Source: Sphingobium sp. Leaf26
GTDB lineage: Bacteria; Pseudomonadota; Alphaproteobacteria; Sphingomonadales; Sphingomonadaceae
Length of the DNA stretch: 64,000 nucleotides
Reading direction: 5' to 3'
Assembly (NCBI RefSeq): GCF_001421665.1
Contig: NZ_LMKV01000028.1
Span: 62,857-126,856, forward strand
A program made the position numbers and the translations under genes. The notes under the pieces were generated by a model. That model was not told where the DNA came from. It did no database searches and was given only the letters and a program-made list of their open reading frames with translations. Numbering within the stretch: the stretch's first letter is position 1; each line of letters starts with the position of its first letter. Below, in pieces: positions 45,456 to 54,236 of the stretch.

Positions 45456-46370
45456 ATGTCCGCCGAATCCCGCTTCCTAACCCTGCTGCGCCTGTTGGCG
45501 CATGATCCTGCCGCGCAGGGACTGGTGGACGATGTCGCGGTGCTGCCGATCGGCAGCAGCCGCCTCATCCTCACCAGCGACACGATGGTTGAGGGGGTCC
45601 ATTATCTCCCCACCGATCCGCCACAGGACATCGGCTGGAAACTGGCGGCGGTGAACCTGTCCGACCTGGCGGCCAAGGGCGCGCGGCCGGTCGGTTGCCT
45701 GCTCAACTATGCGCTGTCGGGCGACGATGGCTGGGACGAGGCCTTCATCGCCGGCCTTGGCGAGGCGCTGGACCGCCACGCCATGCCGCTGCTGGGCGGC
45801 GACACGGTGAAGATGCCCGCCGGCTCCGCCCGCAGCTACAGCCTGACCGCCATCGGCGAAGCGACCGGAGCGGTGCCTACCCGCAGCGGTGCGCGGCCGG
45901 GCGACCGCCTGTATGTCACCGGTCCGGTCGGTGACGCTGGCATCGGCCTCACGCTGGCCATGGCCGATCCATCCGCGTCCGGTCCGCTGGTCGAAGCCTA
46001 TCGCCGCCCCCGCCCGCGCCTTGCCGAAGGCGGGCTGCTCGCCCCCGTCGCCAGCGCGATGATGGACCTGTCCGACGGCCTGCTGATCGACGCATCGCGC
46101 ATGGCGCAGGCCAGCGGCGTCGCCATCACCATTGACCATATCCCCCTGTCGCTCGCGCTGGAAAAGGTGCGCGGCGCCAGCGTTGCCGTGCAACTGGCCG
46201 CCGCGCGGGCGGGCGACGATTATGAACTGCTGTTCGCTCTGCCGAAGGGCGCACCGCCGCCGGTGCGCGCCATCCCTGTCGGCCATGTCGGCGAAGGATC
46301 TGGCCTGATTCTCAGGATCGACGGCGCCGTCATCCCGCTACCCGACAGCTTGGGCTGGGAGCATGGCTAA
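45456..46370 (+). CDS. thiL: Thiamine-monophosphate kinase
   Basis: Makes thiamine diphosphate from thiamine monophosphate. The 304-residue protein shows DDVAVLPIGSSRLILTSDTMV (N-terminal metal site), NLSDLAAKGARPVGCLLNYAL, GGDTVKMPAG, and a C-terminal domain with MMDLSDGLLIDASRMA and RAGDDYELLFAL. It ends 9 bp before the convergent DUF1345 gene. Confidence 0.94.
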   Translation: MSAESRFLTLLRLLAHDPAAQGLVDDVAVLPIGSSRLILTSDTMVEGVHYLPTDPPQDIGWKLAAVNLSDLAAKGARPVGCLLNYALSGDDGWDEAFIAGLGEALDRHAMPLLGGDTVKMPAGSARSYSLTAIGEATGAVPTRSGARPGDRLYVTGPVGDAGIGLTLAMADPSASGPLVEAYRRPRPRLAEGGLLAPVASAMMDLSDGLLIDASRMAQASGVAITIDHIPLSLALEKVRGASVAVQLAAARAGDDYELLFALPKGAPPPVRAIPVGHVGEGSGLILRIDGAVIPLPDSLGWEHG

Positions 46371-46378
46371 TCCTTTCC

Positions 46379-47032
46379 TTAGCCGCCGCCCAGCACGTTG
46401 ATGGTGAACGCCAGGATGCCCAGGTTGAACAGGAATGCGGCGAGGCACTGGAACAGCACCGTCCGCCGTATCGCGCTCGCCGTCACCGACACGTCCGACG
46501 TCTGGAAGGTCATGCCCAGCGTGAAGGCGAAATAGAGGAAATCCCAATAGCCCGGCTCGTCCGTATCCGGGAAATCCAGCCCGCCGCGATCCCGCATCTT
46601 GTCGCCGGGCAGGTAGAAGATATGGGCGTAGTGCATCGCATAGACGAGGTTGGAAAAAAGCCAGGCGATCAGCAACGTCGCCAGCAGCAGCGCGATCATC
46701 CAGCCGTTCGGCCCGCCATGCTGGCTTACCGCCACGCCTACCGCGACCAATATCACCAGACTGACGATCCCGGTCAGCAGCAGCATCAATTCCCGATTCG
46801 CGTCATTCGCCTGCGCATTGCGCCGCATCGTCGCGGACGTGGCGTCGATCAGCGGCGCGACCGACGCCATGAAGGCGAGGGCGGCAATGTCGAATCCCGC
46901 CATTACCGCCTCATGCCAGGGCAGGATCAGCGCCAGCGGCACGATAACCGCCAGCAGCGCCAGGAACATGCCATAGCGCCAGGGAAAGAGGGAAAGGGCG
47001 CGCATGACCGGCATCAAAGGCGCAAAGGTCAC
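46379..47032 (-). CDS. DUF1345 membrane protein
   Basis: The 217-residue protein has six predicted membrane helices and the DUF1345 motifs: LWHEAVMAGFDIAAL, NAQANDANRELML, FLYFAFTLGMTFQTSDV (a TM loop pattern) and RRTVLFQCLAAFLFNLGILA. Unknown function. It converges on thiL with a 9-bp gap and is divergent from the chemoreceptor. Confidence 0.85.
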   Translation of the reverse strand: MTFAPLMPVMRALSLFPWRYGMFLALLAVIVPLALILPWHEAVMAGFDIAALAFMASVAPLIDATSATMRRNAQANDANRELMLLLTGIVSLVILVAVGVAVSQHGGPNGWMIALLLATLLIAWLFSNLVYAMHYAHIFYLPGDKMRDRGGLDFPDTDEPGYWDFLYFAFTLGMTFQTSDVSVTASAIRRTVLFQCLAAFLFNLGILAFTINVLGGG

Positions 47033-47100
47033 GCTTTACAAGCGGCTTCGCGTTCGGATCGCTAACGATTCTTTCACCATGAGCGGGTAGCGCTGGGCAT

Positions 47101-48504
47101 GTGGGAAAAGAAGCACACTCCGATAACGTCGCCAGAGCGGTAATGAAGGTCGCCAAATTATCTGGCGACCTGGGCATCCGCACGCTCGACCTTCAGGCAG
47201 ACATCAGCGAACTGGCCGACCGGGTGACGCATCAGGCGCGCACGATCGAGGCGATCAGCGGCGCCGCGTCGCAATTGTCGCGCGATGGCGACAGCGTATC
47301 GATGGCAGGACAGGTGGCGCGAGAGCAGGCGGTCGCCGCCCGCGCGATCATCGACGATTCGGGTCGTCAGCTATCCACCGCCAATCATAATTTCGTCGAC
47401 CTGATCGAACAGGTCAGCCGCATCCATGCGCGGCTGGACGGTTTCGGCGAAGCGCTCAAGACCGTGGCCCATGTCACCAGCGTCATCAGCGGCATCGCCA
47501 GCCAGACCAATCTGCTCGCGCTCAACGCCACGATCGAGGCGGCGCGCGCTGGCGACGCCGGCCGCGGCTTTGCCGTGGTCGCGTCCGAAGTGAAGAAGCT
47601 GGCGCAGGAAACCGCCGCTGCAACCCATACGATCGAACAGTCGATCGCAGCCCTGACCGGCGAGGCGGGCGGCATGCTGACCAGCATCACCCATGGCGCT
47701 CAGACTGCGCGTACCGCGCTTAACGACACCAAGAATATCGAGATGCTGGTCGACCGGCTGGGCACGTTGATGCAGGGCCTGTCGAGCAACAGCGAGACGA
47801 TGGCCGGGCGGATCGCGTCGATGGTCGGATCGGCCGGGGAGATTCGCGGCGGGCTTGCAGCGCTGGCCAGCACATCGACCGACAATGCCGATGGGCTGCA
47901 ACGCCTGTCGGGGCGCGTCTCCACCGCCAGCAACGACACCAATGATCTGCTGCAATATCTGGCCGAGAGCGGCGTGGATATTCCCGATTCGCCCTATATC
48001 CATTTCGGTCTGGACAGCGCGGAGCAGGTCACCCGCGCGATCGAGCGGGCGATCGACGCAGGCGATGTCAGCGAAGCAGCGATTTTCAGCGATCATTATG
48101 TGCCGGTGGTCGGCACCAACCCGCCGCTGTTCACCCATCCGGTGCAGGCCGTGATGCTGCCGGCAGCCCGCGCCGCGCAGGAAAAGGCGCGCAGCTTCCC
48201 CGGCCTTTTCGGCATGACCTTCACCGACCGCAACGCCTTTGGAGCCGTCGCCATGCCCGAACGCGCGCAACCGCAACGGCACGGCGACATCAACTGGAAT
48301 CTGGAATATTCCCGGCAGGGGTCGATTTTCGAGGGCGAAGATACGCGGTCCGAATGTCATACGGTCAAACCCTTCCGCATCAAAGCCTATCGCCGCCTGA
48401 CCGCCGATGGCGACGTCATCCTGCTGAAACAGGTGATTGCCTCCATTCATGTGAAGGGCCGCCATTGGGGCATCCTCCAGATGGCCTATCAGGACCAGGG
48501 CTGA
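47101..48504 (+). CDS. Soluble methyl-accepting chemotaxis protein with C-terminal sensory-like domain
   Basis: A 467-residue protein with no membrane segment or signal peptide. It starts at GTG. The MCP signalling hairpin tip is [21 protein letters not shown] at about 137-157, flanked by long coiled-coil helices (about 50-290). The last 165 residues form a separate globular domain ([43 protein letters not shown]) whose order of motifs resembles a Cache/PDC sensor. Sensors normally precede the signalling part. Ligand unknown; no CheA or other chemotaxis gene is here. Confidence 0.85.
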   Translation: MGKEAHSDNVARAVMKVAKLSGDLGIRTLDLQADISELADRVTHQARTIEAISGAASQLSRDGDSVSMAGQVAREQAVAARAIIDDSGRQLSTANHNFVDLIEQVSRIHARLDGFGEALKTVAHVTSVISGIASQTNLLALNATIEAARAGDAGRGFAVVASEVKKLAQETAAATHTIEQSIAALTGEAGGMLTSITHGAQTARTALNDTKNIEMLVDRLGTLMQGLSSNSETMAGRIASMVGSAGEIRGGLAALASTSTDNADGLQRLSGRVSTASNDTNDLLQYLAESGVDIPDSPYIHFGLDSAEQVTRAIERAIDAGDVSEAAIFSDHYVPVVGTNPPLFTHPVQAVMLPAARAAQEKARSFPGLFGMTFTDRNAFGAVAMPERAQPQRHGDINWNLEYSRQGSIFEGEDTRSECHTVKPFRIKAYRRLTADGDVILLKQVIASIHVKGRHWGILQMAYQDQG

Positions 48505-48525
48505 GCTGCCCAAATTCCACATCCG

Positions 48526-48563
48526 TTCGCTTCGAGCCTGTCGAGACGCCGGCTCGAAGCGAA
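48526..48563. repeat. Inverted repeat between convergent chemoreceptor and Rieske oxygenase genes
   Basis: A 12-bp perfect stem (TTCGCTTCGAGC / GCTCGAAGCGAA) with a 14-nt loop, with a partial CTGTCGAG core inside the loop. It may serve as a terminator or be a REP-type element. Confidence 0.75.
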
Positions 48564-48574
48564 AGGGACGAGGT

Positions 48575-49573
48575 TCAGGCCGCCTCCGCCCGGCGCAACT
48601 GCATCAGTCTGCGGCGGGCACGGATCGCGCCGGCGTCGGTTTCCAGGATGGCGGGGCGCGCGTCCCAGAAATCCTGGCCGGCCAGCGCATCCTGCGCCGC
48701 CTCGATCATCGGCTCATCCTCCTCGACAAAGACCTGACGCGCGAGCGCCGCAGCCTCCTCCGTCGCCTCATGGTCATAGAAATAATGCGAGCTGCCCGGC
48801 GTTTCGGGCGTGATGATGTGCGGGTTGACCATCTGCGGCACCACCATCGCGCGCCGGTCGGTCCCGGTGCGGGCCAACCCTACGGTCAGCGCCATGCAGG
48901 CTGGCGCATGCCAGCGCATGTGCAGCCACTGGTCGATCGGTGCGCTGTCCCCCAGCAACGGCAGCGCCCAATCGGGTGGCGTCACCGCCTCCATATCCCA
49001 ATTGTTCCAGATCGCGCCGCTGCCATCCTTCGTGACCGACTGGGTGCCTGAAAAGATCGAGCCGTTCACGCCAAAGCTGGTGACATGCAGGAACTCGGCA
49101 TGGGTCAGGTCCATCAGATTGTCGGTCAGCAATTCATAATGGCCGTGAATCGTCATGCGACTGCGGCTCATCCCCTCCCGATCGACGAAGGCGAAGTCGG
49201 GGATCAGCGCCGGATCGGCCTTGTCCGGGTCGCCGGGCCAGAACCACAGGCCGCGATGGCGATGAACGATCGGCATCGTCGCCACCCGGACATGGGTCGG
49301 CGGCGGCGCGGGAAAGGGATTGTGGACGCAGGCGCCGCTGCGGTCGAAGCCCAGCCCGTGATAGGGGCAATGGATGACATCGCCGTCCAGCCGCCCCTTG
49401 CTGAGTGGCACGAACCGATGCGGGCAGCGATCCGCCAGCATGGCATAGTCGCCATCGGGCAGCCGCGCGATCAGCCATTTGCCGTCGAGCAGGGTGCGCG
49501 ACAGCATGCCGCCATCGGGCACTTCATGATCCCAGGCGGCCATATACCAAAGGTTGCGTACATAATCGGACAT
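48575..49573 (-). CDS. VanA-type Rieske non-heme iron oxygenase, large subunit
   Basis: The 332-residue enzyme opens or demethylates aromatic compounds such as vanillate. The Rieske ligands are C50 and H52 (CPHRF) and C69 and H72 (CPYHG). The catalytic iron site is H158 and H163 with D155 (NLMDLTHAEFLH). Length and architecture match VanA-like enzymes rather than two-subunit dioxygenases. GGAGAG lies six bases before the ATG. Its reductase partner is not next to it, and the exact substrate is unknown. Confidence 0.88.
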   Translation of the reverse strand: MSDYVRNLWYMAAWDHEVPDGGMLSRTLLDGKWLIARLPDGDYAMLADRCPHRFVPLSKGRLDGDVIHCPYHGLGFDRSGACVHNPFPAPPPTHVRVATMPIVHRHRGLWFWPGDPDKADPALIPDFAFVDREGMSRSRMTIHGHYELLTDNLMDLTHAEFLHVTSFGVNGSIFSGTQSVTKDGSGAIWNNWDMEAVTPPDWALPLLGDSAPIDQWLHMRWHAPACMALTVGLARTGTDRRAMVVPQMVNPHIITPETPGSSHYFYDHEATEEAAALARQVFVEEDEPMIEAAQDALAGQDFWDARPAILETDAGAIRARRRLMQLRRAEAA

Positions 49574-49755
49574 CGGCATCTCTCCATCATCGGCGGGCGA
49601 TGAAGGGCACGTCCAGAGGCTGCGCCGCTCCATCCCCGAAAGGACCGTCCCGAAGGACAAGCGGCCTGCAGCTGTCGACGCGGATGTATCCCCGCGTCGC
49701 CTTCCCAAGCGCGACCATGACGGCCGCACTACCAGGCGTGGCAGCACAATAAATA

Positions 49756-49767
49756 GAATTGCAATTC
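49756..49767 (-). promoter_or_regulatory. 12-bp palindrome upstream of the Rieske oxygenase gene
   Basis: GAATTGCAATTC is self-complementary, with the same TTGCAA core as the sites at 29.9 and 33.1 kb. It is 183 bp before the oxygenase start (minus strand) and 98 bp before the metallo-hydrolase start, so it could serve either or both. Confidence 0.45.
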
Positions 49768-49864
49768 CAGTCAATCATGCCGGAAGCAGACGCGCCCTTG
49801 CCCCGTCGTCGGCTTGCGCTATGTCCGGGACATGCCAGAAACGGGACCAGAAACGGGAATAGTC

Positions 49865-51118
49865 ATGGGTCGCCCTGTCCACATCAACCGGGGCGTCCAC
49901 ATCAACCGGTGCGTTCGCATAGTCAAAGGCGTGGCGGTTACGCTGCTGTTCGCCGTCATCGCTTTGTGCCTGGCGATCACGATCATCCCGCCTTTCCTCG
50001 ACCGAATCTATTATGAAGGGCCGGTCAGCCGCCATTATGACGGCGCCCATTTCCTCAACCCCGATGGCGCGATCGAAACCCCGGCGCCGCCGGGCACCAG
50101 CCGGCAGGGCTTCATCGCGCGCTGGCTGGTGGGAAATGACGACCGTCCCGCATGGCCGATCGCCATTGCGGTCAAGCCCGCTCGGCCCGCACCCTTCGCC
50201 GCGCCGCGCGGCATGGTCGCCACCTGGGTCGGCCATGCGACCGTGCTGGTGCAGGCGGCGGGCCTCAACATCCTGACCGATCCGATCTGGTCCGACTATG
50301 CCAGCCCGCTGCCGCCGCTGGGGCCGAAACGGGTGGCGGAACCCGGCATCCGCTTCGACGACCTGCCGAAAATCGACCTGATCGTCCTCAGCCACAATCA
50401 TTATGACCATATGGACCTGCCCACGCTGAAAAAGCTGTGGGAGCGGGATCGGCCCAGGATCGTCACCAGCCTGGGCAATGACGCGATCCTCAAGGCGCAG
50501 GGCATCCCGGCGACGGCGCTGGACTGGGGCCAGTCGGTCAGTGGCGCGGCGCTCAACGGCCTCGCCCCGCAGGCTGTGATCCAGTGCGGCAATTACGAAC
50601 ATTGCCCCGACTATCGCGTCCATGTGACCCGCAACCATCATTGGGGCAGCCGTTGGGGCACCGACCGCAACCGGGCGCTATGGTCGAGCTTCCTGATCGA
50701 GACGCGGGCGGGCAATATCTTCTTTGCCGGCGATACCGGCGCGGGCGATCTGGGCTGGCCTTATGAGGCGAAGCGCTATGGCCCGATCCGGCTGGCGCTT
50801 ATCCCGATCGGCGCCTTCCGCTTCTGGAAGGGGCAAATGGCGTCGGACGCGCATATCGGCCCGGCACAGGCGGTGGAGGTGTTCGAGCGGTTGGGTGCTT
50901 CGACCGCGATCCCGATCCATTGGGGCACGTTCCGCCTCTCCTACGAACAATGGGATACGCCGCCCCGCATGCTGGAACTCTATCTGCGCTGCGCCGGGAT
51001 CGACCGGAAGCGCTTCGCCCCGCTGCGCATCGGCCAGAGTCTGCCGGTGCCGACGGTCAGCCCGGTACCGATCGGCGCGAAACGCTGCGACGAACGGGCG
51101 ATCCGCGCGCTCGAATAG
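49865..51118 (+). CDS. MBL-fold metallo-hydrolase, NAPE-PLD-like, membrane-anchored
   Basis: The 417-residue protein has a membrane anchor (about 19-42) and a metallo-beta-lactamase fold. The HxHxDH zinc motif is H177, H179, D181, H182 (SHNHYDH). Other family motifs include WVGHATVLVQ, LTDPIWSDYASP, GNDAILK and NIFFAGDTGAGD. NAPE-PLD/UlaG-like members hydrolyse phosphodiester bonds in lipids or sugars. The N-terminus carries an imperfect in-frame duplication (VHINRG VHINRC). Start choice: this ATG rather than one eleven codons upstream. Confidence 0.85.
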   Translation: MGRPVHINRGVHINRCVRIVKGVAVTLLFAVIALCLAITIIPPFLDRIYYEGPVSRHYDGAHFLNPDGAIETPAPPGTSRQGFIARWLVGNDDRPAWPIAIAVKPARPAPFAAPRGMVATWVGHATVLVQAAGLNILTDPIWSDYASPLPPLGPKRVAEPGIRFDDLPKIDLIVLSHNHYDHMDLPTLKKLWERDRPRIVTSLGNDAILKAQGIPATALDWGQSVSGAALNGLAPQAVIQCGNYEHCPDYRVHVTRNHHWGSRWGTDRNRALWSSFLIETRAGNIFFAGDTGAGDLGWPYEAKRYGPIRLALIPIGAFRFWKGQMASDAHIGPAQAVEVFERLGASTAIPIHWGTFRLSYEQWDTPPRMLELYLRCAGIDRKRFAPLRIGQSLPVPTVSPVPIGAKRCDERAIRALE

Positions 51119-51126
51119 TCCCGGAC

Positions 51127-51193
51127 TTATCCACAGGCCATGCACAGGGTCATACAGCGACTGACCACAGGCTATACAGAGGCGGTGCACAGG
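51127..51193. repeat. Phased ACAG repeat with a perfect DnaA box
   Basis: TTATCCACA at 51127-51135 is a perfect DnaA-box consensus. From there ACAG occurs at 51133, 51144, 51154, 51167, 51176 and 51189, about one helical turn apart on average; four of them are CACAGG. Two 34-bp half-units are recognisable. No gene overlaps it. Confidence 0.55.
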
Positions 51194-51235
51194 AAAGCCC
51201 ACACATGACGCAGCCGCCTTCGCGCCCGGTCAGGC

Positions 51236-51341
51236 TAGAGCATCTTGCGGAAAAGTGGGAACCGGGTTTTTCGCTTAAAACGGTGCGAAAACAAAAAACC
51301 AGCGCGCGCGACCTACGTCGGATTTAACGCAGCGGGCTCTA
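51236..51341. repeat. RIME-like palindromic repeat, copy B
   Basis: Same segment order as copy A (TAGAGCAT..., TTTTTCGCTTAAAA, AAACAAAAAACC, GCGCGCGACCT..., GCTCTA), 106 bp long, with a few changes (CATCTTGCGG, GCGGGCTCTA). Confidence 0.9.
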
Positions 51342-51342
51342 G

Positions 51343-51790
51343 CTGGCGTCTGACTGCAATCGCCCAGCCGCTCGGTCGCGCGCCGCCGCTTGATGACGGC
51401 GCTATGGGGAATGCCCGACGGTTCGGGAATATGCGCGATGGTCTGGATATCGAGGCGGACATCGGTTTCGCCCATCGCCCCTTCCGCCCGCACGGTCGGC
51501 TTTACCGCCGTCGTGCCCCATATGCGCGGGGTGCAGCGGGCAAAGCCGGAGACGCTGTGGCCGTCATGCGTCCATTGCTCGACATTGCAATCGGGGATAC
51601 GGGCTACGGGCGCTGATCGGGCGGGTGGCCTCCTCCGGTCGCGCCAGAAACCGAACATAGGCGGATGGGGGGATCGCCACTGCCGGCGCGCAGCCCGCGC
51701 TGGCCATGGCCGGTCCCGCCGCCATATCCAGCAGCGCCGCCGCATTGCCCGTATCCCGATAGCCCCGCAGGGACAGGCTAGCCGGCGACG
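51343..51790 (-). pseudogene. Frameshifted relic of an unknown protein-coding gene
   Basis: The minus strand shows coding-like sequence in two frames. The N-terminal part reads ...NAAALLDMAAGPAMASAGCA and VRFLARPEEATRPIS, and the C-terminal part continues in another frame from VARIPDCNVEQWTHDG through RIWGTTAVKPTVRAEGAMGE to HSAVIKRRRATERLGDC. The join is near 51610-51620, with one base lost or gained, and the frame runs on into repeat copy B instead of reaching a natural stop. The first frame has no start codon. I do not recognise the family. Confidence 0.45.
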
Positions 51791-51827
51791 CTCATGCAAG
51801 CCCGATAGCCTAGGCCCCGATGACGGA

Positions 51828-52346
51828 TCAGCCCGCCTTGGTGCAATCGCCGGTGCGCGTGCCGGTCAGGTCATGAGTGGTGCGCAGGACGGGCTTGCCG
51901 CCTTCCGTCTTCGTCATGGTGGTGCCCAGCGTCAGGGAATCGGCGGTATAATTGCCCTCCACCGCGATCTCCGACGTGCCGGCACCGGCCTTGCAGCTCA
52001 ATGTCGCGATCAACCGCCCCTTGCGCGCCATCTTGTCCTTATAGCTGCACTCGGTGCCTTCCTTGCCCGCGATCGCATCGGCGTCCGGCAGGCCATCCTT
52101 GTCGATGGCGATGCACAGCCTGTCCTCGCCGATCTGCTTCAACGCTTCCTGATATTCGGCCGGCGTCACGCTGGGGGTGTTGTAGCCGGTGGTCTTGCGG
52201 GTCAGCGTCCATTGCCCCGCCTGCATCAGGATGGGCGCCTCTTCCGCTTCGGGTGCCGGGGCGGGGTCGCTGCCACAGCCGGCCAGGCCCAGGGTACTGC
52301 CGCATATAAGGGCCAGCGGCATGGCCGCATGCCAGGTCTTTCGCAT
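51828..52346 (-). CDS. DUF3617 lipoprotein
   Basis: The 172-residue protein has a lipoprotein signal (MRKTWHAAMPLALICGSTLGLAGC; lipobox LAGC) and a DUF3617-type body (AGQWTLTRKTTGYNTPSVTP ... RLCIAID ... CSYKDKMARKG ... TLSCKAGAGTSEIAVEG). GGGGAGAGG precedes the ATG. DUF3617 proteins are periplasmic or outer-membrane-anchored proteins of unknown role. A related gene lies 1.2 kb upstream. Confidence 0.75.
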   Translation of the reverse strand: MRKTWHAAMPLALICGSTLGLAGCGSDPAPAPEAEEAPILMQAGQWTLTRKTTGYNTPSVTPAEYQEALKQIGEDRLCIAIDKDGLPDADAIAGKEGTECSYKDKMARKGRLIATLSCKAGAGTSEIAVEGNYTADSLTLGTTMTKTEGGKPVLRTTHDLTGTRTGDCTKAG

Positions 52347-52613
52347 ATCCTCTCCCCTGTTCTTATCTAGGAACCGGACAAAGGCTCTACCGCTTGGGCA
52401 CGGAGCGCAAGGGAAATTATCGTGGCCCTCCGGTGGGTGCGTGGAAGTCGGCCGGCTCGTCCGCGATCCACGCCAGGAAGCGGGCGATGGCGGGTCGGGC
52501 GCGCAACGGCAGCGGCAGGCCCCCCCCGTCCGCCCCGGCTCCTGGGCAGCGGATGGTGCTACTCCAGCCGCCGTCCGAGCGGCCGCTCGCACAGCCAGCA
52601 GCGATCCGGCGCG

Positions 52614-53522
52614 TCAGTCGGCAATATGATTCACCCCATCCTCATCGACCAGCGCCCTGACCAGATGGCCACGCTGCGACCGGCCGAACCGGTTGAGCGG
52701 CAGGGCATAGAGTTCGGTCAGGAAACGCCGGTCCCAATCGGTCAGGTCGATCGCCTTGTCCTGTGGCGCGAACAGGTTGAGGATGGACGGGACCGCCGGC
52801 AGCGACCGGCCGCGTACTTCGCTCAGGCCGACGAAGGCGGCATAATTGGCGGCGGCATTGAGCGAGACGCCCTCCGCCCGGTTCACGTCGATGATGACGG
52901 TCGCGGCGGACAGCATGCGGATCGCCTGGGTACGGATCAGGCTGGACGCGAAGGAGCCGCCCTGCGGCACGCCATCGGGCAGCATGGAGGCGCCGGCCTC
53001 GCTGTTGCCGCCGGTCACGGGCGAAGGCGTCGTGCTGGTCATCGCGCCATCGCCCGATCCGGTGCCGATCATATACCACCAGCGGATCGGGGCCTCGCTG
53101 TCCAGCAGCGCCCGCCGTTCCGGCCCTTCCACCTGCGCCATGCGATTGGGGGTCTTGTTGTCGATGATCGACACGATCTCCTTGCCGTCGCTGACGAAGG
53201 CGACCAGGAAATTGGTGTCGCAATTCTCCTTGGCCAGCGGCGCGCCGATCGCCTTGATCGTCGCGCGCAGGCGGCTGACGACGATCCGGGCATGGTCGGG
53301 CGACAGGCCCTTCACCTTGGGGCAGACGCCTTCCACCCAGCGGGCGACGCTGCGGTCGCCCTGCACCACGCCCAGCTTGCGGACGAAATCATTGGCCTTG
53401 GCGCGCACTTCCTCGCGGGTCAGGCGCTGGCCTTCGACCACGATCGTCTCGCCCTCCTGCGCCAGGACGGGGACGGGCGCCAGCAGCAGCGCCAGCACCA
53501 GCCCCGCCGCCCGGCGCAGCAT
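52614..53522 (-). CDS. Secreted protein of unknown function
   Basis: A 302-residue protein with a signal peptide (MLRRAAGLVLALLLAPVPVLAQ) and a mature part that includes VEGQRLTREEVRAKANDFVRK, CPKVKGLSPDHARIVVSRLR, VAFVSDGKEIVSIID and a Gly/Ser-rich middle. The start overlaps the stop of the DUF3617 gene by one base (TGATG). I recognise no family; the repeated appearance with DUF3617 genes suggests a linked envelope function. Confidence 0.7.
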   Translation of the reverse strand: MLRRAAGLVLALLLAPVPVLAQEGETIVVEGQRLTREEVRAKANDFVRKLGVVQGDRSVARWVEGVCPKVKGLSPDHARIVVSRLRATIKAIGAPLAKENCDTNFLVAFVSDGKEIVSIIDNKTPNRMAQVEGPERRALLDSEAPIRWWYMIGTGSGDGAMTSTTPSPVTGGNSEAGASMLPDGVPQGGSFASSLIRTQAIRMLSAATVIIDVNRAEGVSLNAAANYAAFVGLSEVRGRSLPAVPSILNLFAPQDKAIDLTDWDRRFLTELYALPLNRFGRSQRGHLVRALVDEDGVNHIAD

Positions 53523-54088
53523 CACCGGCCCTCCGTACAGGCGTCGCCGATCCACTTGCCTTCCGACCGGGCGGTCATCGCCATGGTCATGTTGTGCGGG
53601 CCGCCCGCCATCTTCATGTCCATGTCCATCGCATAGCTTTCCGGCGCATAGGTGCCGGACATGGTGGCGTTCATCGTACTGCCCTGCGACTTGCAGGATA
53701 TCTGGCCCTTCACCGCGCCGCCCGTCGCCTCGAACCCGCCATAGGTGCAATCCTTGTTTTCCTGCCCCGCAAACATCTCGCCGCTGGGATTGGCGGCCTG
53801 CTCGGGCGTGACGCAATATTTGAGCGAGGTCTGGCTCATCATGCTCTTCATCTGGTCCTTCATATTGGCGGGCGCGCCGGGCATATCGGACAGGTCGATA
53901 TCCTTGACGGTGAAGCGTCCTTCCCACTGGCCGGGCTTCAATTGCACCTTGTCGACTTCCGCCTTCACCGCCTGCCGGCTCATCGCATCGGTGGCCGCGA
54001 TGTCCCCGGTCTTGTCACCGGGCTTTTCTCCACAGGCGGCAAGGCCCGCCAGAGCCGCAAGCATCAAGACCGTCCGGTGCATCGTCAT
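53522..54088 (-). CDS. DUF3617 lipoprotein, second copy
   Basis: The 188-residue protein has a lipoprotein signal (MTMHRTVLMLAALAGLAAC) and four conserved Cys-containing blocks typical of DUF3617 (QLKPGQWEGRFTVKDIDLS, YCVTPEQAANPSGEMFAGQE, DCTYGGFEATGGAVKGQI, SCKSQGSTMNATMSGTYAPE). The second ATG two codons later could also be the start. It is coupled to the downstream secreted-protein gene. Confidence 0.8.
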   Translation of the reverse strand: MTMHRTVLMLAALAGLAACGEKPGDKTGDIAATDAMSRQAVKAEVDKVQLKPGQWEGRFTVKDIDLSDMPGAPANMKDQMKSMMSQTSLKYCVTPEQAANPSGEMFAGQENKDCTYGGFEATGGAVKGQISCKSQGSTMNATMSGTYAPESYAMDMDMKMAGGPHNMTMAMTARSEGKWIGDACTEGR

Positions 54089-54236
54089 TCTCCCTGTTCC
54101 TGTCCTGAAACGAACATATCAACGCTGCCGGACGGTTCAATGACGCGGGACAAAATGAAACATGTTCGTTATTTGTTCCAATCCTTCTGCCAGACAGCGA
54201 ATGCCGAGCTTTGGGAGCGTTTGTACGCAGCGGACG

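Noticed and set aside
51204..51327. Small frame starting MTQPPSRPVRLEHLAEKW and ending inside repeat copy B
   Set aside because: Most of its codons are translated repeat sequence, the same peptide arises in the frame running through copy C, and there is no good ribosome site.
52347..52613. Possible relic gene upstream of the first DUF3617 gene, with a run of eight C at 52520
   Set aside because: One frame gives a protein-like end (ARPAIARFLAWIADEPADF), but no continuous frame, start or recognisable family could be assembled; treated as non-coding.
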